Part shown: positions 36,160 through 44,963 of the stretch, piece by piece
Layout: each line of letters starts with the position of its first letter
Position numbering within the stretch: position 1 is the stretch's first letter
Source: JANWYT01 sp034437555
GTDB taxonomy: Bacteria; Chloroflexota; Anaerolineae; Aggregatilineales; Phototrophicaceae
Direction: 5' to 3'
DNA: 64,000 nucleotides
Assembly: GCA_034437555.1 (NCBI GenBank)
Contig: DAOTTQ010000029.1
Location: 186,001-250,000 of the forward strand
The notes under the pieces: model-generated
Database searches by the model: none
Told to the model about the DNA's origin: nothing
Seen by the model: only the letters and a program-made list of their open reading frames with translations
Position numbers and translations under genes: made by a program

Positions 36160-36926
36160 AAAACGTTACTTTTATTGTGTTGTTATGGGGATTGTTTCTC
36201 ACATTTCCGACTGTTTTAACACAACAAGACCCACGCGCTACAAATCCGAGTGAGCAATTATTGCCACCCAGTACAAATTACTGGCTGGGAACAGATTATT
36301 TAGGGCGCGATGTGTGGAGCCGTGTGGTCTGGGGTGGACAACGAAGCGTTTCGATTGCAGTACTAGGCACATTTATCTCTATGTCTTGTGGATTGCTCTT
36401 GGCAATTTTAAGTGTAAGCGAAAGTATTTGGATAAATAGAATCATTTACGGCTCGTTAGATGCTATTTTGGCGTTCCCTTATTTACTGATGGCATTGGTT
36501 ATTGTGACATTGGCGGGTACTGGTGCGTTTAGTGTGGCGTTAGCAAGTGGTGTAGGACAAATAGCCCCTGTTGCTGTGTATTTGAGAACAGTTGTGAAGC
36601 AGGTCACGGTGAGCGATTATGTGGAAGCATCGCAGAGCATGGGTGCAAGCCCTTCACATATTATCAGATGGCACATTTTAAGGGGTATTCGTAGTCATCT
36701 GGGAACTTATGGCGGTTTAACTTTTGTTTATGTTTTTATGAACAGCTCTGCTTTGAGTTTCTTGGGGTTTGGGGGGGACATGAGCCATCCTGACTGGGGT
36801 ATTATGCTGGCAGATGGACGATTTTCATTTAGAATTGCGCCGTGGGTTGCGGTTTTTCCAGGCTTAGCCATTGCATTGCTCGTTTTTAGCGTCATGAGAA
36901 TTAGTGAGAGGCTAGGCAGTGATTAA
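36156..36926 (+). CDS. DppC-type ABC transporter permease
   Basis: 256 aa. It has the family entry motif LGTDYLGRDVWSRVVWGGQR, the coupling helix DYVEASQSMGASPSHIIRWH, and ALSFLGFGGDMSHPDWGIML. The GTG start overlaps the preceding stop (GTGA). No ATPase (DppD/F) gene follows; the operon ends here and overlaps the convergent ipk gene by 15 bases, so an ATPase must be supplied from elsewhere. Confidence 0.92.
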   Translation: MKNVTFIVLLWGLFLTFPTVLTQQDPRATNPSEQLLPPSTNYWLGTDYLGRDVWSRVVWGGQRSVSIAVLGTFISMSCGLLLAILSVSESIWINRIIYGSLDAILAFPYLLMALVIVTLAGTGAFSVALASGVGQIAPVAVYLRTVVKQVTVSDYVEASQSMGASPSHIIRWHILRGIRSHLGTYGGLTFVYVFMNSSALSFLGFGGDMSHPDWGIMLADGRFSFRIAPWVAVFPGLAIALLVFSVMRISERLGSD

Positions 36927-37694
36927 AGTTCCTATGGACTGATTATCAAAAGCTTTTGTGAGCGTATTAGCAGTTAAACCATTAAAAATACGAACGCTTA
37001 AGCTGGGTTTGGATTGAACAAGGCTCAACATATCGCTTACTTTGGTTAGCATCCCCCCCGTTACATCAACACCCTCAGACCCTCCTAATGCTGATTGATA
37101 GTATGTGTAGTTATCAGATGTGATGTGAGGAATGACTTTGTGTTCTAAATCGTATACCCCATCTACTTCGCCCAAAAGAAAAACACGAGAAACAGGCAAT
37201 TGTTGGACAAGATAAGTAAAAACTGTTTCTGTGCTAGCGATTGTGCCACCCAAAGCCATATCAAATGCGACATCACCATAAACAACAGGCAACAAGCCCA
37301 CACTAAGCGCTTTATTGAGCGCGTCTAAATTGAGCGACTGTATAACCCCATTTTTAGCGATGAGGCTGGCGGAGGGTTGAAAGCGAAATGCACTTACCTT
37401 TGCATTGTGTAGCGCGTCTATAACAAGGCGATTAAGTTCTGACGCGACAAATGCAACTCGCGTAAACCCAAACCATTCTTCGAGGGTAGAAACCCCTTGG
37501 GCGGTGTTATAGTATTTGGCTTCAAAGTGACCAAATGAACCGCTTCCATGCCCTAAAATAATGGGGTGTTGTGGGTGTTGTGTAATGATGTTAGAGATTT
37601 GCTGTGCGATGTGTTGCATAACTTCGGCACGAAAAGACGCTTTAACGGTCTTATTTGTTATCAATGAGCCGCCAATTTTGACAAGTGTAATCAT
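36912..37694 (-). CDS. ipk: Isopentenyl phosphate kinase
   Basis: Phosphorylates isopentenyl phosphate to IPP, the last step of the alternative mevalonate pathway (260 aa). It is an amino acid kinase-fold enzyme with the N-terminal VKIGGSLITNK (K6) and the diagnostic LGHGSGSFGHFEA, whose second His is the IPK catalytic His, with DVTGGMLTKV near the end. The four-base overlap with the mevalonate kinase gene shows translational coupling. Related kinases (glutamate 5-kinase, fosfomycin kinase) lack this GHGxGSFGH block. Confidence 0.94.
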   Translation of the reverse strand: MITLVKIGGSLITNKTVKASFRAEVMQHIAQQISNIITQHPQHPIILGHGSGSFGHFEAKYYNTAQGVSTLEEWFGFTRVAFVASELNRLVIDALHNAKVSAFRFQPSASLIAKNGVIQSLNLDALNKALSVGLLPVVYGDVAFDMALGGTIASTETVFTYLVQQLPVSRVFLLGEVDGVYDLEHKVIPHITSDNYTYYQSALGGSEGVDVTGGMLTKVSDMLSLVQSKPSLSVRIFNGLTANTLTKAFDNQSIGTLITA

Positions 37695-38608
37695 GGACGG
37701 ACCTCTGTTAGAAATGCTCTCGTTGCACCATTGGTTAATAATGCTGATTGTACGGCGGTCGCGATTTGAGGGGTAACAAGCGCAATCATATTACCACCAC
37801 GCCCCCCACCAGAGAGCTTTGCGCCCAATGCGCCAGCTTGTAGTGCAATAGATACCAGCGTATCAAGCAGAGGCGATGAAACCGTAAGTGCTTGAAGAAG
37901 GTAATGGTTTTTTGTCATGAGGTTACCCAATGTTGAAATATCACCACTTTTCATCGTTTCTAAACCCCTATTGGTAATGTTGGCAATCTCATCAAAGATG
38001 GTATTGTAGTGGGCGGGGTTTTGCTCATATAACCTTCGCACATCCCCAACAGATTCATAGGTAGGCGCTGCGTGTCCTGTATCGGCTACGATAAGACGAA
38101 ATGGGGTAAATTCTGTAATAATGCTGATCGGTTCGGATTTTACAAACCGAATGGGCTTTTCATAGACAATCACGGTGTTATCAATACCACTTGGTGTGCC
38201 GTGGTAACGCTTCTCGGTTTCGTAAACCATGTTATTCAAATCTTCAATAGGGGTGGTAACCCCCACTACATCACAAAGTACGCGCCCAAGTGCTGTAGAT
38301 ATAGCGGCACCACTCCCTAAACCACTGGCGATGGGAATTTGCGAATTGATGCTTATTTGGAAGGTGGGGGGGGATATATGGTGATACTGGCAAAAAGACA
38401 CAACAAACTGAATTAACGGATTTGATGTGTCGTTGATCGTAAAACGTTGGTTACTGAGATTTTGCGCGACAATATTAAATTGCTCTGATGGGGTAGCTTT
38501 GGCAAATACACGTAATGCAGAAAACGGCACAGCCAATGCGGGGCGGTGATACACCACAGAATGTTCGCCAAACAAAATAATCTTTGCAGACGCGCTGGAC
38601 TCGGACAT
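37691..38608 (-). CDS. mvk: Mevalonate kinase
   Basis: GHMP kinase that makes mevalonate 5-phosphate, 305 aa. Motif 1 is KIILFGEHSVVYHRPALAVP, motif 2 PIASGLGSGAAISTALGRVL, the catalytic Asp is in GTPSGIDNTVIVYE, and motif 3 is KLSGGGRGGNMIAL. The Glu in GEHSVVY and HGTPSGID wording are typical of mevalonate kinase rather than phosphomevalonate kinase. It follows the prenyltransferase gene by three bases and overlaps ipk. Confidence 0.96.
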   Translation of the reverse strand: MSESSASAKIILFGEHSVVYHRPALAVPFSALRVFAKATPSEQFNIVAQNLSNQRFTINDTSNPLIQFVVSFCQYHHISPPTFQISINSQIPIASGLGSGAAISTALGRVLCDVVGVTTPIEDLNNMVYETEKRYHGTPSGIDNTVIVYEKPIRFVKSEPISIITEFTPFRLIVADTGHAAPTYESVGDVRRLYEQNPAHYNTIFDEIANITNRGLETMKSGDISTLGNLMTKNHYLLQALTVSSPLLDTLVSIALQAGALGAKLSGGGRGGNMIALVTPQIATAVQSALLTNGATRAFLTEVRP

Positions 38609-38611
38609 TGG

Positions 38612-39517
38612 TTATCCTAGCACGTAAAGCAACACTAAAAAGGACGCGCCCCAAGCCAGTAAAGTCAATTGAATGGGGCGGTCTTGGAGAAAGACTTCAT
38701 CAGGTGCGCTACCTTCACCCTTCACATGGATGAGGTATAGGTAACGCCAAAGACCGTATAAAACAAACGGCACTGTAAGCAATGCAAGGTTAATGTCGGC
38801 AAATCGCACTGTTTCGACTTCAATCGTATATAGAAGATAGGTGATGAGCGTGGATGTTAAAACCATACGCAACATATCGTCAAGGAGTGCGAGATTGTAA
38901 TGCTTAAAAATAGGGCGTGTTTGGAGAGCAGTTTCGCCCAGTGTCACTAACTCCTGTCGTCTTTTGCCTATCACCAGGAAAAGCGCAAGTAGCCCCGTAC
39001 AGGCGTATAGCCAAGGTGAAAAATTGGCAACGTCAATGACAACAACACCAGCGATGACACGCAAGATAAAGCCCGTCATCACAGTTAAAACATCCACAAT
39101 GGGAACATGCTTTAGTGAAAACGAATAAGCGACTTGGATGATGAGATACAGAAGAAGCACAATTGCTAAGGATGTGTCCCAAAAGAACGCAAATGCAAGC
39201 GTAAAAATGGGAAGGATAAATGCGACAGTTATAGCTAAAGAGGGCGGAATTTGACCTGAAGGTAAAGGTCGAAAACGCTTTTTAGGATGCAGGCGGTCTT
39301 TTTCAATGTCCACCAGGTCATTGATGAGATATACAGTGCCTGACATTAGAATGAGCAACAGACAGGCAATAATGACACGCAGAAGAGAATCAGGGTTTGT
39401 AAGTTGACGGTCGAAAACAATGGGGGGAAAAACGAACAAAAGATTCTTTGTCCATTGTTTAGGGCGCATGGTTTTAATGATGCCAATGAATGCTTGCACT
39501 TGGGTCTCCGTTTGCAT
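38612..39517 (-). CDS. UbiA-family prenyltransferase (decaprenyl-phosphate phosphoribosyltransferase-like)
   Basis: 301 aa with about eight TM segments. The N-terminus MRPKQWTKNLLFVFPPIVFD and the first Asp-rich motif NDLVDIEKDRLHPKKRFRPL are typical of the UbiA branch that includes decaprenyl-phosphate phosphoribose synthase (Rv3806c-like). Such enzymes use a polyprenyl phosphate acceptor. An upstream TTG start at 39568 is possible, but a promoter lies inside that extension, so ATG 39517 is preferred. Placement with mevalonate kinase and IPK ties it to isoprenoid use. Confidence 0.88.
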   Translation of the reverse strand: MQTETQVQAFIGIIKTMRPKQWTKNLLFVFPPIVFDRQLTNPDSLLRVIIACLLLILMSGTVYLINDLVDIEKDRLHPKKRFRPLPSGQIPPSLAITVAFILPIFTLAFAFFWDTSLAIVLLLYLIIQVAYSFSLKHVPIVDVLTVMTGFILRVIAGVVVIDVANFSPWLYACTGLLALFLVIGKRRQELVTLGETALQTRPIFKHYNLALLDDMLRMVLTSTLITYLLYTIEVETVRFADINLALLTVPFVLYGLWRYLYLIHVKGEGSAPDEVFLQDRPIQLTLLAWGASFLVLLYVLG

Positions 39518-39551
39518 AAAAGAGCGCGTATAAAGGCGTTCTGATGGAGCG

Positions 39552-39581
39552 ATTATAGTCGTCAACAAACACCTCTCACAA
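39552..39581 (-). promoter_or_regulatory. Promoter for the prenyltransferase-mvk-ipk operon
   Basis: On the minus strand TTGTGA and TATAAT are separated by 18 bases. Transcription would start near 39545, leaving a short leader before ATG 39517. Confidence 0.6.
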
Positions 39582-39656
39582 TCCCCTATCTATTATTTGA
39601 CGACAGGATGGGTAGAATGATGAGGAATAAGAGCATCTAAAGCAAAGGAATAACGT

Positions 39657-40631
39657 ATGAGAACAGCAACGGTACGCGCTCATCCCAACATTGCATTTAT
39701 TAAGTATTGGGGTAATGAAGACAACGCACTAAAAATCCCCGTCAATGGGTCAATTAGCATGAATTTGGATGATTTATACACAGAAACACAAGTGACTTGG
39801 CGTGATGAAGGGGCGGGTGACACGCTCATACTCAATGGTCAAAGCGCAGATGAGCTGACACAAAGGCGCGTCAGTAGGCACTTATCAATGTTAAGAGACC
39901 GTCTTGGGATTGGTGGGTTTGCAGATGTGGTGTCATCTAATAATTTCCCGATGGGGGTAGGTATCGCGTCTTCGGCAGCTTCATTTGCTGCACTTACCGT
40001 TGCATCGGCAAAGGCTGCTCAAATGAATGTTGATGAGCGCAGTTTAACGTGCCTTGCGCGGATTGGTTCGGGGTCGGCATCCCGAAGTGTGCCAACAGGA
40101 TTTGTGGAGTGGGTTAAAGGTGATAGCCATGAGTCCTCATATGCCTACAGCCTTAAAGAACCAAACTACTGGGATTTGGTGGACGTTATCATTGTTCTGA
40201 GTGACAGGCACAAAAAAGTGGGGTCGGAAGACGGGCATAAAACCGCCCAAACCAGTGACTTACAACAGGCTCGGGTTGCGGGTGCAAATCAAAGGTTGAA
40301 TAAATGTCGACGTGCCATTGAAGAACACGATTTCTCTTCTTTTGCTGATGTTGTAGAACAAGATAGCAACCTAATGCACTCTGTGATGATGACTAGCGTG
40401 CCACCCCTATTCTATTGGCTGCCCGCCACGTTAGATGTGATGCGCGCGGTGCGTGAAATGAGATACGACGGCATTAACGTTTGTTATACATTGGATGCTG
40501 GGCCTAATGTGCATTGTTTATGCTTGGGTAAGGATGTTGAGGCAGTAATAAGGGTGCTAAAGGGTATTGAAGGCGTAATAGAAACAAGAGTTGCTAAAGC
40601 AGGTGGTGGAACGCAAGTGATTGGTGGATGA
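39657..40631 (+). CDS. Mevalonate-5-phosphate (or diphosphomevalonate) decarboxylase
   Basis: GHMP-family decarboxylase, 324 aa. The family core is present: NIAFIKYWGNEDNALKIP, NNFPMGVGIASSAASFAAL, the ATP loop RIGSGSASRSVPTGFVEW, and the catalytic Asp in CYTLDAGPNVHCL. The classical KYWGK Lys is Asn (N20) and PTNSS reads PVNGS. With IPK next door and no phosphomevalonate kinase in the window, the better call is phosphomevalonate decarboxylase, making isopentenyl phosphate as in Roseiflexus. AAAGGAA precedes the ATG. It is divergent from the prenyltransferase-mvk-ipk operon. Confidence 0.9.
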   Translation: MRTATVRAHPNIAFIKYWGNEDNALKIPVNGSISMNLDDLYTETQVTWRDEGAGDTLILNGQSADELTQRRVSRHLSMLRDRLGIGGFADVVSSNNFPMGVGIASSAASFAALTVASAKAAQMNVDERSLTCLARIGSGSASRSVPTGFVEWVKGDSHESSYAYSLKEPNYWDLVDVIIVLSDRHKKVGSEDGHKTAQTSDLQQARVAGANQRLNKCRRAIEEHDFSSFADVVEQDSNLMHSVMMTSVPPLFYWLPATLDVMRAVREMRYDGINVCYTLDAGPNVHCLCLGKDVEAVIRVLKGIEGVIETRVAKAGGGTQVIGG

Positions 40632-40704
40632 AACTTGCTTGCACTTTAGCGTTAAATACGCTTATCCTAATGATTAACCGATAACTGATAAGGTAAAAAC
40701 AACC

Positions 40705-42171
40705 ATGATGGGTTTGCTTGAAAATGATTTTTTGTCCGCGATACTGGCATTTGGCTTAGTACTGATTCCCGCGATTATCATCCACGAATTGGGTCACTTT
40801 TTTGCCGCGAAATCCGTGGGCATTAACGTACTAGAATTTGGTATTGGGTTTCCTCCACGCGCTTTTAGATTGTTCATGTGGGGTGAAACAGAATTTACGT
40901 TGAATTGGCTACCTATTGGTGGGTTTGTAAGACCACTAGGTGAAGACTTTATTGGGCCCATTGATGGCAGCGATAATGCAAGCAAAGAATCTCAGGCTGC
41001 TTATGTGAGTGAACGCGAAGAACTAAGGGAACGCGGTGTTGCTGACGCAAACATGCTCTCTGTAAACGAAGCGAAACCGTTATCACGTATTTGGTTTATG
41101 GTGGCGGGTGCATTTGCAAATTTTGTCTCGGCAATTATCGTGTTTATCGTTGTGGCATTGATTGGCTTACCCACTATCATTGGGGCGCGAGTGCAATTGT
41201 TGGCAATTAGCCCTGATAGTGTGCTGGCTGAAAGTGGTGCTGAAGTGGGTGATGTGGTTGAGCGTGTAAACAGTCAACTATTTCAGAACTTGGATGGTTT
41301 TTGGCAATTGTGGTTCAGCTCATCAAATGAGCCTTTAGAAATTACCATGCGCCGTTTAAGTGATGGCAGTAATTACACTGTCCAGGTAACCCCACAGGCG
41401 ACAGAGCGTGTAAACCAAGTGAGAGTATTAAGTATTTTGGCGGATTCGCCTGCCATTGTGGCGGGAATTCAGACGGATGATGTGATTACGGCTGTGGACG
41501 GTGAAGTATTCCCCTTGAGCGTTAATCCTGCAACAGTTTTACAGGACATTACCTCACAATCTGCGGATAAAGCGTTGCGTCTAACTATTTTACGTGGGGA
41601 TGAAACGTTAGAAATTGACATTACGCCTCGTCTGGATTCAGGTTCTGGCAGAGCTAGAATGGGCATTGGCATTCTTTCACAGTATGCCACCAATGACGGG
41701 TTACAATGGACTACAACAAATTCTCTTGAGGAAAATATTCCACAACCATTGGGTGATGCTGTTGTTTACGGGGTTTCGCGTTTTGCTACCACGATTGGGC
41801 TTATCGTAAGTATTCCACAACAACTGATTGACGGTACAATTTCACCAGAAGAAGCGCGTCCTGTAAGCATTGTGGGCATTAGCCAAGTGGGCGGGCAGTT
41901 TTTACGCCAGAGTGTAAACGATGGTAGCCCCACGCTTATATTGAACTTCTTCGCGCTCATCAGCATCTTTTTGGGCTTTACGAATTTGCTACCATTACCG
42001 CCGCTTGATGGTGGGCGTGTGGTATTTGTGATCATTGAGATGGTTCGTGGTAAGCCCGTTCCAATTGGAATTGAGAACCTTGTGTATCGGATTGGAATTG
42101 CCTTTTTGTTGTCACTGGGGGGGATTGTGATTGTGTACGACATCATTAACCCCTTTGTGTTACCACAATAA
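40705..42171 (+). CDS. rseP: RseP-type site-2 metalloprotease with two PDZ domains
   Basis: Intramembrane zinc protease of family M50, 488 aa. The zinc motif HELGH (27-31) lies in TM1 and the second motif in NLLPLPPLDGGRVVF near the C-terminus. Two PDZ-type regions are visible between them: about residues 170-235 (SPDSVLAESGAEVGDVV) and 240-315 (ADSPAIVAGIQTDDVITAV). It would cut anti-sigma factors or leftover signal peptides in the membrane. ATG 40705 or 40708 can serve; AAGG lies upstream. Confidence 0.94.
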   Translation: MMGLLENDFLSAILAFGLVLIPAIIIHELGHFFAAKSVGINVLEFGIGFPPRAFRLFMWGETEFTLNWLPIGGFVRPLGEDFIGPIDGSDNASKESQAAYVSEREELRERGVADANMLSVNEAKPLSRIWFMVAGAFANFVSAIIVFIVVALIGLPTIIGARVQLLAISPDSVLAESGAEVGDVVERVNSQLFQNLDGFWQLWFSSSNEPLEITMRRLSDGSNYTVQVTPQATERVNQVRVLSILADSPAIVAGIQTDDVITAVDGEVFPLSVNPATVLQDITSQSADKALRLTILRGDETLEIDITPRLDSGSGRARMGIGILSQYATNDGLQWTTTNSLEENIPQPLGDAVVYGVSRFATTIGLIVSIPQQLIDGTISPEEARPVSIVGISQVGGQFLRQSVNDGSPTLILNFFALISIFLGFTNLLPLPPLDGGRVVFVIIEMVRGKPVPIGIENLVYRIGIAFLLSLGGIVIVYDIINPFVLPQ

Positions 42172-42211
42172 GATAAAGGATTGGATAAAGAACTTGAAGG
42201 ATAAAGCGAAG

Positions 42212-43201
42212 ATGTCAAATTATGCCTATGATGACGATGGTCTTGTGGAACGCCCTAACCCTACGGTTGAGGCGATTATCGAACATCTTTTGAAGGGCGA
42301 GGATGCAAGCACCTCAGAAACACTGCTTTATGGTTTGTCTGACCTAAGCGAAAGCTATATTGAAGAAATTCGCCCTGTTTGGCAGAACCTGGAAGCGGGC
42401 TATAAACAGCTTTTGATGCAAATTTTGATTGACGAGATGGAAAGCCACTTTGACCTAAACTATGATGCGCTGGGGCTATTAGGTATTGAAGACACTGAAT
42501 CTCTCGTAAGAAGGGCGAGCGTTGAAATTTTGGGAGAAAGTGAGAGCCTTCGCGTTATGAGACGGCTTTTCCAACTCTTAAAATTAGAGAAGGTTTCGGC
42601 TGTAAAAGCAGAAACAGCACGAGTATTAGGGCACTTTATCCTGCTAGACGAAGTGGGTGACATTAAAGAGGGTGCTACACGAGAGATAAGACACTTTGTA
42701 GAGTCGCTGTATCAAGACAAATCACAAAGTGTGGATGTAAGGGCAAGAGCTTTAGAAGCCATTGCCAATAGTAGCGAATCTGTTGTAGAAGTTTACATCA
42801 AAGATTCTTATCGCAGCGATGATGATGAACTTAAACTCGCATCTGTGGTCGCCATGGGTAGAAGCGCAGACCGTCAGCAATGGGAAAGTATTATTCTAAA
42901 CGAGCTGATGTACGGCAGGGGTGATATTCAAATAGAGGCTGCTAGAGCAACGGGAGAGCTACAAATTGGTGAGGCGATACCACACCTGATGAAGTTGTTT
43001 GAAGAAGATGATATTGAGGCACAAACGATTATCATCTGGGCATTGGGTGAAATAGGAAATCGTGAGGCGACACGTTACTTAGAAAGAATTGCAGAAATTG
43101 CAGAAGAGAACGAAGATGATGATATGCTGGAGCTAGTGGAAGAGGCTTTAGGTAATGCGTCTTTAGGAAGTGGCGGGCGTGCTAGTGATGTAATGGACTA
43201 G
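42212..43201 (+). CDS. HEAT-repeat (PBS lyase-like) protein
   Basis: 329 aa, acidic, all helical. Repeated units such as VRRASVEILGES, VKAETARVLGHF, VRARALEAIANS, LKLASVVAMGRS, IQIEAARATGEL and AQTIIIWALGEI are HEAT/Armadillo-like repeats about 30-36 residues apart. They serve as protein-binding scaffolds. An in-frame extension back to 42131 overlaps rseP and is rejected in favour of ATG 42212. Located 40 bases after rseP and probably co-transcribed. Partner unknown. Confidence 0.85.
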   Translation: MSNYAYDDDGLVERPNPTVEAIIEHLLKGEDASTSETLLYGLSDLSESYIEEIRPVWQNLEAGYKQLLMQILIDEMESHFDLNYDALGLLGIEDTESLVRRASVEILGESESLRVMRRLFQLLKLEKVSAVKAETARVLGHFILLDEVGDIKEGATREIRHFVESLYQDKSQSVDVRARALEAIANSSESVVEVYIKDSYRSDDDELKLASVVAMGRSADRQQWESIILNELMYGRGDIQIEAARATGELQIGEAIPHLMKLFEEDDIEAQTIIIWALGEIGNREATRYLERIAEIAEENEDDDMLELVEEALGNASLGSGGRASDVMD

Positions 43202-43229
43202 CACTTAACCTTTGTAAACAGCCTGATAA

Positions 43230-43264
43230 AACGCGGCAGAGCCAATTGACTCTGCCGTGTTTTT
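43230..43264. terminator. Bidirectional terminator after HEAT-repeat gene
   Basis: A 12-bp stem (AACGCGGCAGAG / CTCTGCCGTGTT, one G-U) with an 8-base loop and T-rich 3' side. Confidence 0.85.
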
Positions 43265-43267
43265 ATT

Positions 43268-43594
43268 TTACATACCGAATATTTGGGTCATTTTCATGCC
43301 AAGGCTCATATCAGAGACCTTTAGCTTGCCCATCATGAAGGCTTGCATGGGGTTAATACCACCATTGACTAAGGAGAAGAAATCATCGGCGGCGGCTTTT
43401 ACGGTCATTTGAGGGTTTTCTGCTTGCCCTTGACCCGCTTCACATGCACCACTCGCAATTTTTACCCAGAAAAGACCGCCATTATCCCCGCTTAACTCAA
43501 ATTGAATAACCGCATCTAGCCCCTCAGCCTTATCAGCGTTAAAGCGTTCCACCATGATGGGGAAAATTCCTGCAATTTCTTGGCTTGTAGCCAT
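43268..43594 (-). CDS. SCP-2 sterol-transfer family protein
   Basis: 108 aa, a single SCP-2 lipid-binding domain: VIQFELSGDNGGLFWVKI, then NPQMTVKAAADDFFSLVNGG, and AFMMGKLKVSDMSLGMKM. Such small proteins bind lipids or acyl-CoA. ATG 43594 is chosen over 43603 because AAGGAG sits eight bases before it. It is a single-gene unit, convergent with the HEAT-repeat gene. Confidence 0.92.
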   Translation of the reverse strand: MATSQEIAGIFPIMVERFNADKAEGLDAVIQFELSGDNGGLFWVKIASGACEAGQGQAENPQMTVKAAADDFFSLVNGGINPMQAFMMGKLKVSDMSLGMKMTQIFGM

Positions 43595-43706
43595 AAGTAA
43601 CACTCCTTCTTAAAGATGTTAGTTTGATGAGACTGTGTAAACGGAACGTATCGGCTAAAGTATACTCATAAAAGCTTGTTTACTGTAGTGTGCTAGGGAG
43701 TTTAAG

Positions 43707-44963
43707 ATGCGATTTTTAATTTTACTGACTATTGCGACGTTTTTTAGCGGGATGGCACTAGCACAAGAAACGCCCCTCCCTTCTTCGATTGCCTATATTG
43801 GGACAGACTATAATGTCTATACTTTATCAGAGGGCAACCAATTTCAATTAACCACCGATGGAAGCACAGCAAGAGCATATCAGTGGCTTACCTGGTCAAA
43901 TGACGGGCGATTATCATATTTTTGTTGCGATTTACGTACGGCTTCTACCGCAGAAACAGTCACTTATATTTCTTCTGATGGCAAAACTGCCGGGGAAGAG
44001 GTGTTAAGAACCAACGGGCAATCAGTGATTTATGCGTATTGGTCGCCTAATACATGCGGTGATGCAGAAAATTGCCGTGATTTAGTGCTGCTAGTCAACA
44101 ACATCAGTAATGGTTCATTGTCGTTGGAAGTGGTTCGCGATACGAACACGGGTGAGCAAAATTTTACATTAGGCACAGGAAGTCCGTTTTACTACAGCTT
44201 TAGTCCAAATGGTGACAATCTTCTTTTTCACCGCGATAACCAAGTTTTGGATGTGTTTAGCATTTCAGAGAATAGGGTGGTAAGGGCGTTTAGAGAGCTG
44301 TCTTCAGGTTCTTTTCAGTCTCCTTCGTGGTCACCTACTGATGAGCGTCTCCTGATTGGTTTGCAGGGGGCAAGCAGAGGTGAAACAAACCTTGTGATAA
44401 TAGATGGGGAGACAGAAACCATTATTGCTGAGGGGCTACAAGGGCTGACTTCATTTTCTTGGTCACCTAATGGACGATATGTAGCATACCGCGAAATTAG
44501 CAACCGTCTTTATGGTAGCCTGACCATTATAGACACGCTGACGGGTGAGGAAGTGGCAAAGAACACTATAGAAGGCGTTCTAGCGTTTTTCTGGTCACCC
44601 GACAGCGAAAAAATAGCCTATGTAGGCTTAAGACGGACTGGTTCAAGTGTAGGTGTAAATAATGTTACAGTAGGCATGCAAACAAACTCAGTCAGTTTGG
44701 GGTGGGGAGTGCTTAACATTGTCAGTGGTATCAACCTTGCTTTAGATACCTTTGTTCCTACGTATGAAATGGGCTACATGATGAGTTATTTTGACCAGTT
44801 TTCTCAAAGCCATCGCATTTGGTCGCCCGATAGTCGGTTTATCGTGTATAGTGCCTTAGAAGGCGAGGAAGAAAAGCCTATCATTGCTATTCTGGATATT
44901 GACGCACAGGGAAGTTCTAAGACAATTGCAGAAGGTGTCTTTGCAGTTTGGAGTTTTGAATAG
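43707..44963 (+). CDS. Secreted WD40-like (PD40) beta-propeller protein
   Basis: 418 aa with signal peptide MRFLILLTIATFFSGMALAQ. Repeated blade motifs with SWSPxxxxI/L (SPSWSPTDERLLIGL, SFSWSPNGRYVAY, AFFWSPDSEKIAYVG, HRIWSPDSRFIVYS) mark a TolB-like PD40 propeller of about six to seven blades. It probably binds a protein or glycan outside the membrane. It starts a run of three secreted-protein genes, with the next gene directly abutting its stop. Confidence 0.88.
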   Translation: MRFLILLTIATFFSGMALAQETPLPSSIAYIGTDYNVYTLSEGNQFQLTTDGSTARAYQWLTWSNDGRLSYFCCDLRTASTAETVTYISSDGKTAGEEVLRTNGQSVIYAYWSPNTCGDAENCRDLVLLVNNISNGSLSLEVVRDTNTGEQNFTLGTGSPFYYSFSPNGDNLLFHRDNQVLDVFSISENRVVRAFRELSSGSFQSPSWSPTDERLLIGLQGASRGETNLVIIDGETETIIAEGLQGLTSFSWSPNGRYVAYREISNRLYGSLTIIDTLTGEEVAKNTIEGVLAFFWSPDSEKIAYVGLRRTGSSVGVNNVTVGMQTNSVSLGWGVLNIVSGINLALDTFVPTYEMGYMMSYFDQFSQSHRIWSPDSRFIVYSALEGEEEKPIIAILDIDAQGSSKTIAEGVFAVWSFE

